Origin: Acidobacteriota bacterium
Lineage (GTDB): Bacteria > Acidobacteriota > Terriglobia > Terriglobales > Acidobacteriaceae
DNA length: 50,157 nucleotides
Assembly (NCBI GenBank): GCA_021780075.1
Contig: JAJXZL010000006.1
Coordinates: 1 to 50,157 of the forward strand
Reading direction: 5' to 3'
Shown here: positions 43,536 to 50,157 of the stretch, piece by piece
How positions within the stretch are numbered: the first letter of the stretch is position 1
Layout of the letters: each line of letters opens with the position of its first letter
Made by a program: the position numbers and the translations under genes
Notes under the pieces: model-generated
The model's input: only the letters and a program-made list of their open reading frames with translations
The model's database searches: none
Told to the model about the DNA's origin: nothing

Positions 43536-44471
43536 ATGGCAAGACTCAAGCACACCATCGAAGAACAGCCCTCACTGGTAGCACGGATGCGGGCCGAGCT
43601 GGCCAGCAAGACGGCCGCCCATGCCAAGGCGGAAGGCGACACGCACACTGAGATACCCGGCCTGCGACTCTATCGCCGATCCGCACCGACTGCCTGTGCT
43701 TCAGCTGCATACGAGCCCAGCCTGGTTGTCTTCGTTCAGGGACAGAAGCGCATCAATGTCGGCGCAACCACCTACGTCTGCGACGAGTCGAACTTCCTAC
43801 TGACTTCAGTCGATTTGCCTGTCGTTAGCCAGGTGGTCAATGCCACCCGCGAGACGCCGATTCTCGGATTGCTGCTCAAGCTGGAAATGCCGCTGGTGCG
43901 AGAGATTCTCTCCCAGCAGGAGTTTCATCTGCGCGAAGAGCCCGCTGACGCGCGCGGCATGGCAGTCGGTGTCACTTCGGTCGAGCTCCTGGCCGCATGC
44001 ACCCGGCTCGTGGACCTCCTGGATGCGCCCCAGGACATTCCTTTTCTCAGCAGCCTGATCCAGCGGGAAGTCATCTACCGTTTGCTTCGCAGCCCGCAGG
44101 GAAAGCATCTCTGCGCCATCGCAACGCTTGGCGAGCAGAGCCACCGGACTGCCAAGGCGGTCGAATGGCTGAGAATGAACTACACCAAGCCATTGCGCGT
44201 TGAGGAACTCGCAGCTATGGCGCGGATGGGCGTATCGACGCTGCACCATCAATTCCGGTCGCTCACCGCGATGAGCCCGCTTCAATATCAGAAGCAGCTC
44301 CGCTTGCATGTAGCCAGAGAACGCATGCTCAATGAGGGCCTGGATGCCGCAAGCGCCGCCTTCGAAGTCGGGTATGAAAGTGTGAGCCAATTCAATCGGG
44401 AGTACAGCCGATTCTTTGGCCAGCCACCAATGCGGGATGTCAAAGCGCGCCGTCAAGCCATTGCGAGCTGA
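43536..44471 (+). CDS. AraC-family transcriptional regulator
   Basis: The 311-residue protein has an N-terminal sensor domain of the AraC_N type (Val-Val-Phe-Val-Gln-Gly-x-Lys, followed by Leu-Leu-x-Ser-Val-Asp-Leu-Pro-Val). Two helix-turn-helix units at the C-terminus have Leu-x-Val-Glu-Glu-Leu-Ala-x-Met-Ala and Ala-Ala-Phe-Glu-Val-Gly-Tyr-Glu-Ser-Val-Ser-Gln-Phe-Asn-Arg. It is divergent from the alcohol dehydrogenase operon and is a plausible regulator of it. The ATG at 43536 has AAGGAG 12 bases ahead, a long spacing. Confidence 0.87.
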   Translation: MARLKHTIEEQPSLVARMRAELASKTAAHAKAEGDTHTEIPGLRLYRRSAPTACASAAYEPSLVVFVQGQKRINVGATTYVCDESNFLLTSVDLPVVSQVVNATRETPILGLLLKLEMPLVREILSQQEFHLREEPADARGMAVGVTSVELLAACTRLVDLLDAPQDIPFLSSLIQREVIYRLLRSPQGKHLCAIATLGEQSHRTAKAVEWLRMNYTKPLRVEELAAMARMGVSTLHHQFRSLTAMSPLQYQKQLRLHVARERMLNEGLDAASAAFEVGYESVSQFNREYSRFFGQPPMRDVKARRQAIAS

Positions 44472-44611
44472 CCGCTGATTCCTACTGCTTTGCGGCGGCG
44501 AAGCATTTGTACACTTTGTTACGCTTCGTCTTTCCTAATGGCAGGAACGCAATCTTTCGTCCCGGGAAGAATCGACTTGCCGAATAGACGTCTTCCTGTT
44601 CCCTGCCCTTA

Positions 44612-45517
44612 TTATTTCCCCGCCAATTGCTCCAGCAGCGTGTCAAAGTCTTCGAGCCGCGCGTACTCGATGATCACCTTGCCCTTGCCGTTCTTGTCCT
44701 CAATGTGCACCTTCAGGCCCAGCGCGCGCTGCAACTGCTCCTCTACTTCCTTCACATTGGGGTCCACAGGCGGCTCGGGCTTCGGCTCCTTTTTGTTGCG
44801 TTCGGGGTAAAGCAGCCCCTGCACGTAGCTCTCAGTTTGGCGAACGGAAAGCGAAAGTGCGACCACCCGCGCCGCCGCTTTTTCCAAGTCCGGGTGATGA
44901 TTGAGCCCCAGTAGCGCTTTCGCGTGCCCAAAACTTAGCTCGCCCTTCTCGACGCGCATCTGCACACTCTCTGGCAACTTTAACAAACGCATAAAGTTAG
45001 CCACGGTCACACGATCCTTGCCCGTGCGCTGCGCCATCTGGTCCTGCGTCATGTTGAACTCGCGCGACAGCCGCTCAAATGCCCGGGCCTGCTCCATCGG
45101 GTTCAGGTCGGCGCGTTGCAGGTTCTCGACAATGGTGATTTCCATCGCCTGTTCATCTGAAACCTGCCGCAGAATTGCAGGAATAGTCTCCTTCCCCGCC
45201 AGCTTTGAGGCCAGCCAGCGCCGCTCGCCCGCGATTAACTGGAAGCGCCCATTCGCCTGCGGCCGCACCAGAATCGGTTGCACCACCCCATTGGCCGTGA
45301 TGGAAGCGGCCAACTCTGCCAGTTGCTCCTCATCCACATGCATGCGCGTCTGGAAAGGGTTGCGGTCAATCTGCTCCACCGGAATTTCGCGCGGCTTACC
45401 CCCCTCCCCCTCCATGGCAGAAGGAGCAGGCGCTGCAGCAGCATGCACCCGCGGCAGCAGGGAATCCAGGCCTTTGCCCAGGGCGCGGCGCTTTGTGTCG
45501 GTAGCAGCGATGGTCAT
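44612..45517 (-). CDS. parB: Chromosome-partitioning protein ParB
   Basis: ParB binds parS, spreads along DNA with CTP and loads SMC for chromosome segregation. The 301-residue protein has the N-terminal Leu-Gly-Lys-Gly-Leu-Asp-Ser-Leu-Leu motif (the usual ParA-activating region), the CTP/spreading motif Gly-Glu-Arg-Arg-Trp, and a helix-turn-helix around Thr-Gly-Lys-Asp-Arg-Val-Thr-Val-Ala-Asn. Its C-terminus has the dimerising Ile-Glu-Tyr motif with a short Lys-rich tail. It sits downstream of parA, 78 bases away, in the order rsmG-parA-parB typical of origin regions. Confidence 0.93.
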   Translation of the reverse strand: MTIAATDTKRRALGKGLDSLLPRVHAAAAPAPSAMEGEGGKPREIPVEQIDRNPFQTRMHVDEEQLAELAASITANGVVQPILVRPQANGRFQLIAGERRWLASKLAGKETIPAILRQVSDEQAMEITIVENLQRADLNPMEQARAFERLSREFNMTQDQMAQRTGKDRVTVANFMRLLKLPESVQMRVEKGELSFGHAKALLGLNHHPDLEKAAARVVALSLSVRQTESYVQGLLYPERNKKEPKPEPPVDPNVKEVEEQLQRALGLKVHIEDKNGKGKVIIEYARLEDFDTLLEQLAGK

Positions 45518-45595
45518 CTCTAAAAATCCTCATTCCCGGCAAATCGCCGGAGTTGGTTTCAATCCAGGCGGATTTGAAGGGCAGCTTGCTGTCGG

Positions 45596-46441
45596 TCAGG
45601 AGTACGGCCAGAAACGAACCTCGGCCTTTTGCCGTGATGCTGCGGCAGCTTTGCTTGCAGCATTGCGCGGGCTTTCAATGCGATTGCGGGCCAGAAACTC
45701 CCCGGCCAGCTCAAAATAGGCCTCGGTGCCGCGTGAGCGGGCATCGTAAAGCGCCACCGGTTTGCCATGGCTGGGTGCCTCCGCCAGGCGAATGTTGCGC
45801 GGGATCACAGTCCGGAAGAGCCGGTCGCGGAAGTACTCTCGCAGTGTCTCAGTTACCTGCTGCGCCAGGTTTGTGCGGTCATCGTACATGGTCAGCAGAA
45901 CGCCTTCGATATGAATCTCCGGGTTGAACGAGGCGCGAACTCGTTCCAGGGTCGAAATCAGCTCGGAAATACCCTCCAGGGCGAAATATTCGGCCTGCAT
46001 GGGCACAATCAGCGAGTTGGCGGCCACGAGCACGTTCAGGGTAAGGAGGTCGAGCGCCGGAGGGCAGTCCAGAATGACCAGGTCATAGTTATTCCGGATG
46101 GGTTCCAGGGCCTGTCGCAGGCGGACGGCACGGTCTTCGGCAGCGGCCAGCTCCACATTGGCGCCGGTCAGGTTCTTCGAGCCCGGCAGGACCCATAAGG
46201 AATCGATCGGCGTGGGCAGAATCACCTGCTCCGCCGGGGCATTGCCCACCAGCACGTCATAGATGGAGTGGCGGTTGTCGTCGCGCTGCAGGCCGAGGCC
46301 GGAAGAAGCGTTGGCCTGAGGGTCGCAGTCCACGAGCAGGATATTCAGTCCCTCGAGGGCCAGGCAGGCGGAAAGATTGATTGCGGTGGTGGTTTTGCCG
46401 ACTCCGCCCTTTTGATTGACAACGCCAAGAATCTTGCCCAT
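45596..46441 (-). CDS. parA: Chromosome-partitioning ATPase ParA
   Basis: ParA is a P-loop ATPase that positions ParB-parS. The 281-residue product has the deviant Walker A Lys-Gly-Gly-Val-Gly-Lys-Thr-Thr near residue 11, and Asp-Cys-Asp-Pro-Gln and Leu-Asp-Cys-Pro-Pro as Walker motifs. Length fits the short chromosomal Soj type. The ATG at 46441 begins the conserved fold; the frame is open for 75 further codons, but that part is not ParA-like and covers intergenic sequence with the parS candidates. Its gene lies between rsmG and parB. Confidence 0.93.
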   Translation of the reverse strand: MGKILGVVNQKGGVGKTTTAINLSACLALEGLNILLVDCDPQANASSGLGLQRDDNRHSIYDVLVGNAPAEQVILPTPIDSLWVLPGSKNLTGANVELAAAEDRAVRLRQALEPIRNNYDLVILDCPPALDLLTLNVLVAANSLIVPMQAEYFALEGISELISTLERVRASFNPEIHIEGVLLTMYDDRTNLAQQVTETLREYFRDRLFRTVIPRNIRLAEAPSHGKPVALYDARSRGTEAYFELAGEFLARNRIESPRNAASKAAAASRQKAEVRFWPYS

Positions 46442-46658
46442 GGCAATCCAGAGTAAAGGCAAGGGGTGGGTGCGCGCTGAGAAAGCGCCTGTGGAGAACT
46501 CGGCCTCGCTGTGGAAAGCTTTCAGCCGAGGAGATCGCGATCGAATGCAAGCGGCTGACAGGCAAGGGCTTCCGGACGCGGGCGTACAGGGTTCATAGGG
46601 CGGCTCAGACAGACTCGGCAGTGGAAAACTTTTGCGTTTTTTGCTCGGCAGAAATGAG

Positions 46659-46674
46659 TGTTCCACGTGGAACG
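46659..46674. promoter_or_regulatory. parS-like site 1
   Basis: TGTTCCACGTGGAACG differs from the bacterial parS consensus TGTTTCACGTGAAACA in three positions, and its TTCCACGTGGAA core is perfectly palindromic. It lies upstream of parA and forms a pair with a second copy 46 bases away. Confidence 0.7.
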
Positions 46675-46704
46675 TTGGAGACTACCGCAACAAGCTAATG
46701 GCTA

Positions 46705-46720
46705 TGTTCCACGTGGAACA
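46705..46720. promoter_or_regulatory. parS-like site 2
   Basis: TGTTCCACGTGGAACA is a perfect 16-base palindrome and differs from the consensus parS in two symmetric positions. It lies between rsmG (stop at 46745) and the parA start. ParB binding is expected from the motif and the adjacent parAB genes. Confidence 0.78.
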
Positions 46721-46744
46721 TGGCAAAAATGCAGTCCGGTGATC

Positions 46745-47392
46745 TTATTGGAGCGTCCGTCTCGCCAGCGCCAGCACGCGATCCGAGCCGCCCGGTAGCC
46801 GGATGCAGCTCTGCCATGTAAACCCTGGGCCTGCCGCCGCCTGCACTGAGGCGAGTTCGGTGCTCGTCGTCATGGGCGCAAGGCAGCCGCCCGGCACAAC
46901 AAGGTTCGCTGCCGTATGCACCGCTTCGGTCATGCGGTCCACCGCGCGCAAGGTCACGCAGTCGAACTGCTGGGACAAAGTCTCGGCGCGGCCCGCATGC
47001 ACCCTAGCCTGCAGTCCGAGTAGCCGGACCGCTTCCTGAAGAAACGCCGCCTTCTTGCCCTGCGACTCCGCCAACGTCACGGCAATCTCCGGTCGGCAGA
47101 GCGCTATGGGGATGCCGGGAAAGCCGGCGCCGGAGCCGAAGTCCAGCAGCGTAGCAATGCCGGCGGGCAGGGCGCGGGCGCAGGCGATGGACTCGACAAA
47201 GTGGCGCACGAGGATGCCGTCCTCGTCGCGGATCGCGGTCAGGTTGATGCGGGCGTTCCAGCGCATCAGTAGTGCGAGATAGGATTCAAAGCCAAGCGTC
47301 TGCGCGGAGGTCAGCGATGGCAGGCCAGCGCTGGCGAGCAGGGCATTGAGCCGCGCCCCGGCGGATTCCGACCGTTCACCCATGCCCTTCAC
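46745..47392 (-). CDS. rsmG: 16S rRNA G527 methyltransferase RsmG (GidB)
   Basis: RsmG methylates N7 of G527 in 16S rRNA using S-adenosylmethionine. The 215-residue product has the SAM motif Leu-Leu-Asp-Phe-Gly-Ser-Gly-Ala-Gly-Phe-Pro-Gly, followed by Ala-Glu-Ser-Gln-Gly-Lys-Lys and Thr-Leu-Arg-Ala-Val. The start is GTG at 47392 overlapping the stop of the upstream amidotransferase; an ATG nine bases later is an alternative with AAGG upstream. It is upstream of parA, as in many origin-proximal gene sets. Confidence 0.88.
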   Translation of the reverse strand: MKGMGERSESAGARLNALLASAGLPSLTSAQTLGFESYLALLMRWNARINLTAIRDEDGILVRHFVESIACARALPAGIATLLDFGSGAGFPGIPIALCRPEIAVTLAESQGKKAAFLQEAVRLLGLQARVHAGRAETLSQQFDCVTLRAVDRMTEAVHTAANLVVPGGCLAPMTTSTELASVQAAAGPGFTWQSCIRLPGGSDRVLALARRTLQ

Positions 47393-48138
47393 TTCGTCGC
47401 GACCGACTCTTCAACGCGCCGGGGGCGCCAGGCTGTGGCTGCCTTTACAAAAGCGGCGAAGATGGCTCGGGAGAAGGCGCTGACTGTGTAGGTGCGCTCG
47501 GGGTGCCACTGAACACCGAGGACGAAATGACCGGGGGTACCCAGCTCGACGGCTTCAATGATGCCATCGGCGGGGGAGATGGCGGTGGCACGGAGGTTGT
47601 CTCCCACGCGGCGGATGGATTGGTGGTGGCTGGAGTTGACCTGGAGTTCGGCTGGGTCGCCGGGGGGTAAGAGGCTGGCGAGTCTGGAACCGGGGGTGAT
47701 GCGGATGGGGTGAGCCTCGACGATGTCGCGGCCGGGGCTATGGTTGACGGCGGTCTGCAAATGCTGGATGAGGGAGCCGTTGCACCAGACATTGAGGGTC
47801 TGGGCACCGTGGCAGATGCCGAGGATGGGCTTGTGGAGGTTGAAAGCGTCCTGGATCAGGAGCTCATCGACGGCGTTGCGGCCGGAGTCGGCGGGGCCGC
47901 ATTCGGGGATGCGATCTTCGCTAAATCTTTGCGGGTCAACATCATAGCGGCTTCCGGGCAGGAGAACACCCTGGACACTTTCGAGGAGTTTGGCTACGCG
48001 GTCCTGGCGCTCATGGAGCGGGATGAGGATGGGGGTGGCTCCGGCGGCGTGGAGGGCGGCGAGATAGGGCGGCAGGGAGCGCTGGTTGTACTCGGCGTCG
48101 CTGCTGGTGGGCTCAGGAATGGCGATGCGCACAGTCAT
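47389..48138 (-). CDS. Class I glutamine-amidotransferase-like hydrolase (PuuD-type)
   Basis: The 249-residue protein has the catalytic nucleophile in Gly-Ile-Cys-His-Gly-Ala-Gln (Cys109), and Gln-Trp-His-Pro-Glu supplies the His and Glu of the triad. This layout is found in PuuD, which hydrolyses gamma-glutamyl-GABA, and in related peptidases; the substrate here is not shown. The frame starts two codons upstream with TTG; the ATG at 48138 is preferred. Its end overlaps the rsmG start by 4 bases. Confidence 0.8.
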   Translation of the reverse strand: MTVRIAIPEPTSSDAEYNQRSLPPYLAALHAAGATPILIPLHERQDRVAKLLESVQGVLLPGSRYDVDPQRFSEDRIPECGPADSGRNAVDELLIQDAFNLHKPILGICHGAQTLNVWCNGSLIQHLQTAVNHSPGRDIVEAHPIRITPGSRLASLLPPGDPAELQVNSSHHQSIRRVGDNLRATAISPADGIIEAVELGTPGHFVLGVQWHPERTYTVSAFSRAIFAAFVKAATAWRPRRVEESVATK

Positions 48139-48315
48139 AGACAAGACAGTGTAAGCCCAGGACGGTATCCAGCGACAGGGTATGTTTACCTTTTAGTTAA
48201 TGGGTGGTGGAATACGCGGCGGAGATCTGCGCCCTCGAACGCCTGGGGCTAAGACCCGGCAAAGAAGCTCTCGAAATTATGTGCAAGCCAGCCGTGGAAA
48301 ATGGTGAATTATTTT

Positions 48316-48356
48316 GGGGCACAAAGGGGGGGTAGGGGGGGTACGTTTCCAGGGGG
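48316..48356 (+). other. Cluster of four G-tracts
   Basis: Runs of 4, 7, 7 and 5 guanines occur within 41 bases, with gaps of 6, 2 and 10 bases. The arrangement could form a G-quadruplex on the plus strand, although the last loop is long. It lies in the gap before the Rhs fragment, about 55 bases upstream of that frame. Confidence 0.45.
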
Positions 48357-48410
48357 CAGACTCGGCCTGAGCCGGCTGCGGATTTCGGACACACTTCCCA
48401 TTGTGCAGGA

Positions 48411-49463
48411 ATGAGGGGAAATACTCTGCAAATTTGGCCGAGGAAATTTTGCATGTGGCCGGATGAGGGTAGTGGTATCCCAAAGCTCCTTCTCCATCCC
48501 AGCAACCCGACGTACAATGGCGCCGTGGAATCGACCTTCACATCCCTGCCCTTTGGCGACGGCCTCGCGACCTCCGGCACCAACGCGGACGCCAATCACC
48601 ACGCCAGGCTCGATCATGACACGGAGACCAACTCCGACCATGCACAGTTCCGCCAGTACAGCAGCACACAGGGGCGTTGGATGTCGGCCGACTGGACCGC
48701 GGGCGCAAGCGCTGTGCCCTATGCGACACTCACCAATCCCCAATCGTTGAACCTCTATGCCTATGTCGGTAACGACCCAAACGATGGGCAAGATCCGAAC
48801 GGCCACGCACGCTATGATGGCCGCCTCAGATCGGCGGTCGGAGATTACAACAATTACGACGAGTCGGAGATGGAGCAACAGGCGGATTTCCTGCAGTATC
48901 TGGATGTGCAGGGCGAAACAAACTCCTCGCCACCCACGACAGATACTTCCTCCGCGCCAGCCAGTTCCAACAGTCAAAATCACGGAACTGCGGCTACTAC
49001 TGCTGGTTCGACCCAACAGCAGAATGTGCCAACATCAAAAAAGACATTTACAAATGCGGACGCTGCTGCAACAGCCGCTCTAGATGCGATCAACAAGCAA
49101 AGCGATCGCGAAGGAGTGGAGTATGGGGGCCGGGTGGTACAACTGGGCAAAAACAAGTTCAAATATACGCTCGCAGTCACTCAGGGTGATCCTACGGGCG
49201 TCGATGTTGATGCCGGAGGTGCGGAAGGTTCCCGGATACCTGCCGGTTCGACAAACGCTGGCATTTATCACACTCATCCGTCTGTCCCTGGACACGACGC
49301 CTATCGCTTCAGCTATGACGACGTCTACCACGCAACGCACGAAGGAGTTCCCAACTACGTCGAGAGACCAGATGGAAGCATTATGAAGTTCGATTACAGC
49401 AGAACGAGTTCGTCAAGCATGTATGACCCTAACAAACAGGTGATCTTGAGGCCAGAGCAGTAA
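48411..49463 (+). CDS. Orphan Rhs tip with JAMM-like C-terminal domain
   Basis: The 350-residue frame begins abruptly in a Rhs core: Phe-Arg-Gln-Tyr-Ser-Ser-Thr-Gln-Gly-Arg-Trp-Met-Ser at residues 80-92, then Asn-Pro-Gln-Ser-Leu-Asn-Leu-Tyr-Ala-Tyr-Val-Gly-Asn-Asp-Pro. A Ser/Thr/Gln-rich linker leads to a C-terminal domain that resembles DUF4329, with His-Thr-His-Pro and Ser-Tyr-Asp-Asp in the spacing of a JAMM-type metal site. The residue stretch before about 33 is not Rhs-like, so the true start is unclear and the gene may be a 5'-truncated remnant. The next gene is an NTF2-fold immunity protein, 13 bases on. Confidence 0.65.
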   Translation: MRGNTLQIWPRKFCMWPDEGSGIPKLLLHPSNPTYNGAVESTFTSLPFGDGLATSGTNADANHHARLDHDTETNSDHAQFRQYSSTQGRWMSADWTAGASAVPYATLTNPQSLNLYAYVGNDPNDGQDPNGHARYDGRLRSAVGDYNNYDESEMEQQADFLQYLDVQGETNSSPPTTDTSSAPASSNSQNHGTAATTAGSTQQQNVPTSKKTFTNADAAATAALDAINKQSDREGVEYGGRVVQLGKNKFKYTLAVTQGDPTGVDVDAGGAEGSRIPAGSTNAGIYHTHPSVPGHDAYRFSYDDVYHATHEGVPNYVERPDGSIMKFDYSRTSSSSMYDPNKQVILRPEQ

Positions 49464-49476
49464 AGAGGGTAGATCG

Positions 49477-49833
49477 ATGAAACTGTACTCTGTGATTGCA
49501 TGGATGGCGCTGGGTATGATGGCGGTTCCGCAAAGCCCAAATGATCAACAAGAATTCGCGTATGTGAGGCACGAAATACAGTCTTCGCAATCGTTCGTTC
49601 CGAAGGGTGGCTATGTCCCAGACGCAAACACGGCAATAGCGATAGCATATGCGGTGGCCGTCCCAGTTTACGGTGAGAAAGCTATCGAGGCTGAGAAGCC
49701 GTTTCGAACTGAGCTGAAAGATGGGAATTGGATAGTTCTGGGAACTCTCCATCATGCAACCTCAGGCGGAACGCTGATCGTGCAGATTGATCAAGCCTCA
49801 GGAAAAATCTTGTACCTAAACCACTCAATGTGA
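49477..49833 (+). CDS. NTF2-fold immunity-like protein
   Basis: The 118-residue protein has a short N-terminal hydrophobic stretch that may be a signal or membrane anchor. Its core matches the NTF2-fold immunity family in pattern: Tyr-Val-Pro-Asp-Ala-Asn-Thr-Ala-Ile, Tyr-Gly-Glu-Lys, Lys-Pro-Phe and Gly-x-Ile-Leu-Tyr near the end. AGAGGG lies seven bases before the ATG. It directly follows the Rhs tip, so it is the expected antidote to that toxin domain. A signal would place it in the periplasm. Cognate binding is inferred from position and family. Confidence 0.68.
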   Translation: MKLYSVIAWMALGMMAVPQSPNDQQEFAYVRHEIQSSQSFVPKGGYVPDANTAIAIAYAVAVPVYGEKAIEAEKPFRTELKDGNWIVLGTLHHATSGGTLIVQIDQASGKILYLNHSM

Positions 49834-50060
49834 AGGCGCGCATAGTAATGGCTCTATTTCAAGTGCTGCCCTTCGACTGCCCGGTTCGTAAGCGCTCTGC
49901 GGGAATCATGCTCGTAGCTGCCGGACTGCTTCTCCTGCCCGTGGGAGCGGGAGCATCAAAGAGACCATCCGCAGCGGAGCTGGCGGCGATCACCGAGCGC
50001 GGCCGACTCCTTGCCGGATATGACGCCGCAGGCAGGTGGCCCGCTCAAAAGCCGCAGTGA
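49830..50060 (+). pseudogene. Truncated signal-peptide protein
   Basis: A GTG start at 49830 overlaps the stop of the immunity gene by 4 bases. The 76-residue frame has a likely signal peptide, then Ser-Ala-Ala-Glu-Leu-Ala-Ala-Ile-Thr-Glu-Arg-Gly-Arg-Leu-Leu-Ala. I recall such an N-terminus in longer acidobacterial proteins of unknown function; here it ends after Tyr-Asp-Ala-Ala-Gly-Arg-Trp-Pro. It may be a decayed or frameshifted gene, or a real short product. I cannot assign a function. Confidence 0.4.
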
Positions 50061-50086
50061 TTTGCGCCGAGCAGGATGAGGCTGTG

Positions 50087-50119
50087 CCCCGTTCATCGCG
50101 CATTTTGCGATGAGCGGGG
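50087..50119. repeat. Thirteen-base-pair stem-loop near the right edge
   Basis: CCCCGTTCATCGC pairs with GCGATGAGCGGGG through one G-U wobble, around GCATTTT. It is preceded by GTGCC and followed by GGTGAGGCAC. The design is like the GTGCCCC stem-loop between iscS and iscU. No T-run follows. It could end the rightward Rhs-immunity transcript or be a member of a repeat family. Confidence 0.5.
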
Positions 50120-50157
50120 GGTGAGGCACGATGATGGGCGAACGAGGACCGGGTTAT

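Noticed and set aside
45596..46666. A longer ParA with an extra 75 residues
   Set aside because: The extra part is Ser/Pro-rich, covers parS-like DNA and precedes the conserved Met-Gly-Lys-Ile-Leu start.

Overview
The window looks like chromosomal DNA of an acidobacterium, most likely of the Acidobacteriaceae/Terriglobales. It is GC-rich. It carries a very large TonB-dependent receptor with an N-terminal carboxypeptidase-regulatory-like domain, several secreted TPR proteins, two ASPIC/UnbV (CRTAC1-type) beta-propeller proteins, a membrane-anchored HTH/PD40 protein, and a cupin resembling the hydroxynitrile lyases described from Granulicella and Acidobacterium. This assignment rests on protein families recalled from memory; no search was run.

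Layout. Positions 1-5100 hold a partial membrane protein, two small exported or membrane proteins, a truncated TIG lipoprotein and a one-component HTH-transmembrane-propeller regulator. A near-perfect CRP-type palindrome lies in the divergent gap before that regulator. Positions 5300-6070 are a mobile-element graveyard: two IS3-type orfA remnants and a tyrosine-recombinase tail, 77 bp from a tRNA-Val(GAC) gene. Positions 6686-14036 carry a CDP-alcohol phosphatidyltransferase, a 54-residue zinc-ribbon gene, and a complete ISC iron-sulfur operon (iscR-iscS-iscU-iscA-hscB-hscA-fdx-iscX). Positions 14041-21869 are housekeeping: VOC protein, YraN, a class III aminotransferase, a DUF4337-like protein, CysS, TsaD and the CCA-adding enzyme.

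Positions 21954-36762 form a secreted and outer-membrane carbohydrate locus: TonB receptor, three TPR proteins, two CRTAC1 propellers and two divergent GH43 arabinanase-like enzymes. The locus resembles a polysaccharide-utilisation system but has no SusD. Positions 37279-40507 hold a J-domain protein and a translationally coupled Gfo/Idh/MocA oxidoreductase plus xylose-isomerase-like TIM barrel, both with twin-arginine-like signals. Positions 40737-44471 hold an alcohol dehydrogenase-aldo/keto reductase-cupin operon facing an AraC regulator. Positions 44612-47392 are the chromosome-partition cluster rsmG-parA-parB with two parS-like palindromes, which suggests closeness to the replication origin. 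Positions 48411-49833 hold an orphan Rhs tip with a JAMM-like C-terminal domain and an NTF2-fold immunity protein.

How the parts relate. The ISC genes form one supply line for Fe-S assembly, probably controlled by the first gene, IscR. The 22-36 kb block would bind and import arabinose-containing glycans cut by the GH43 enzymes, with the TPR and propeller proteins as possible surface or periplasmic scaffolds; this is inference from gene context. Small stem-loops of similar design recur between operon genes and near the right edge.
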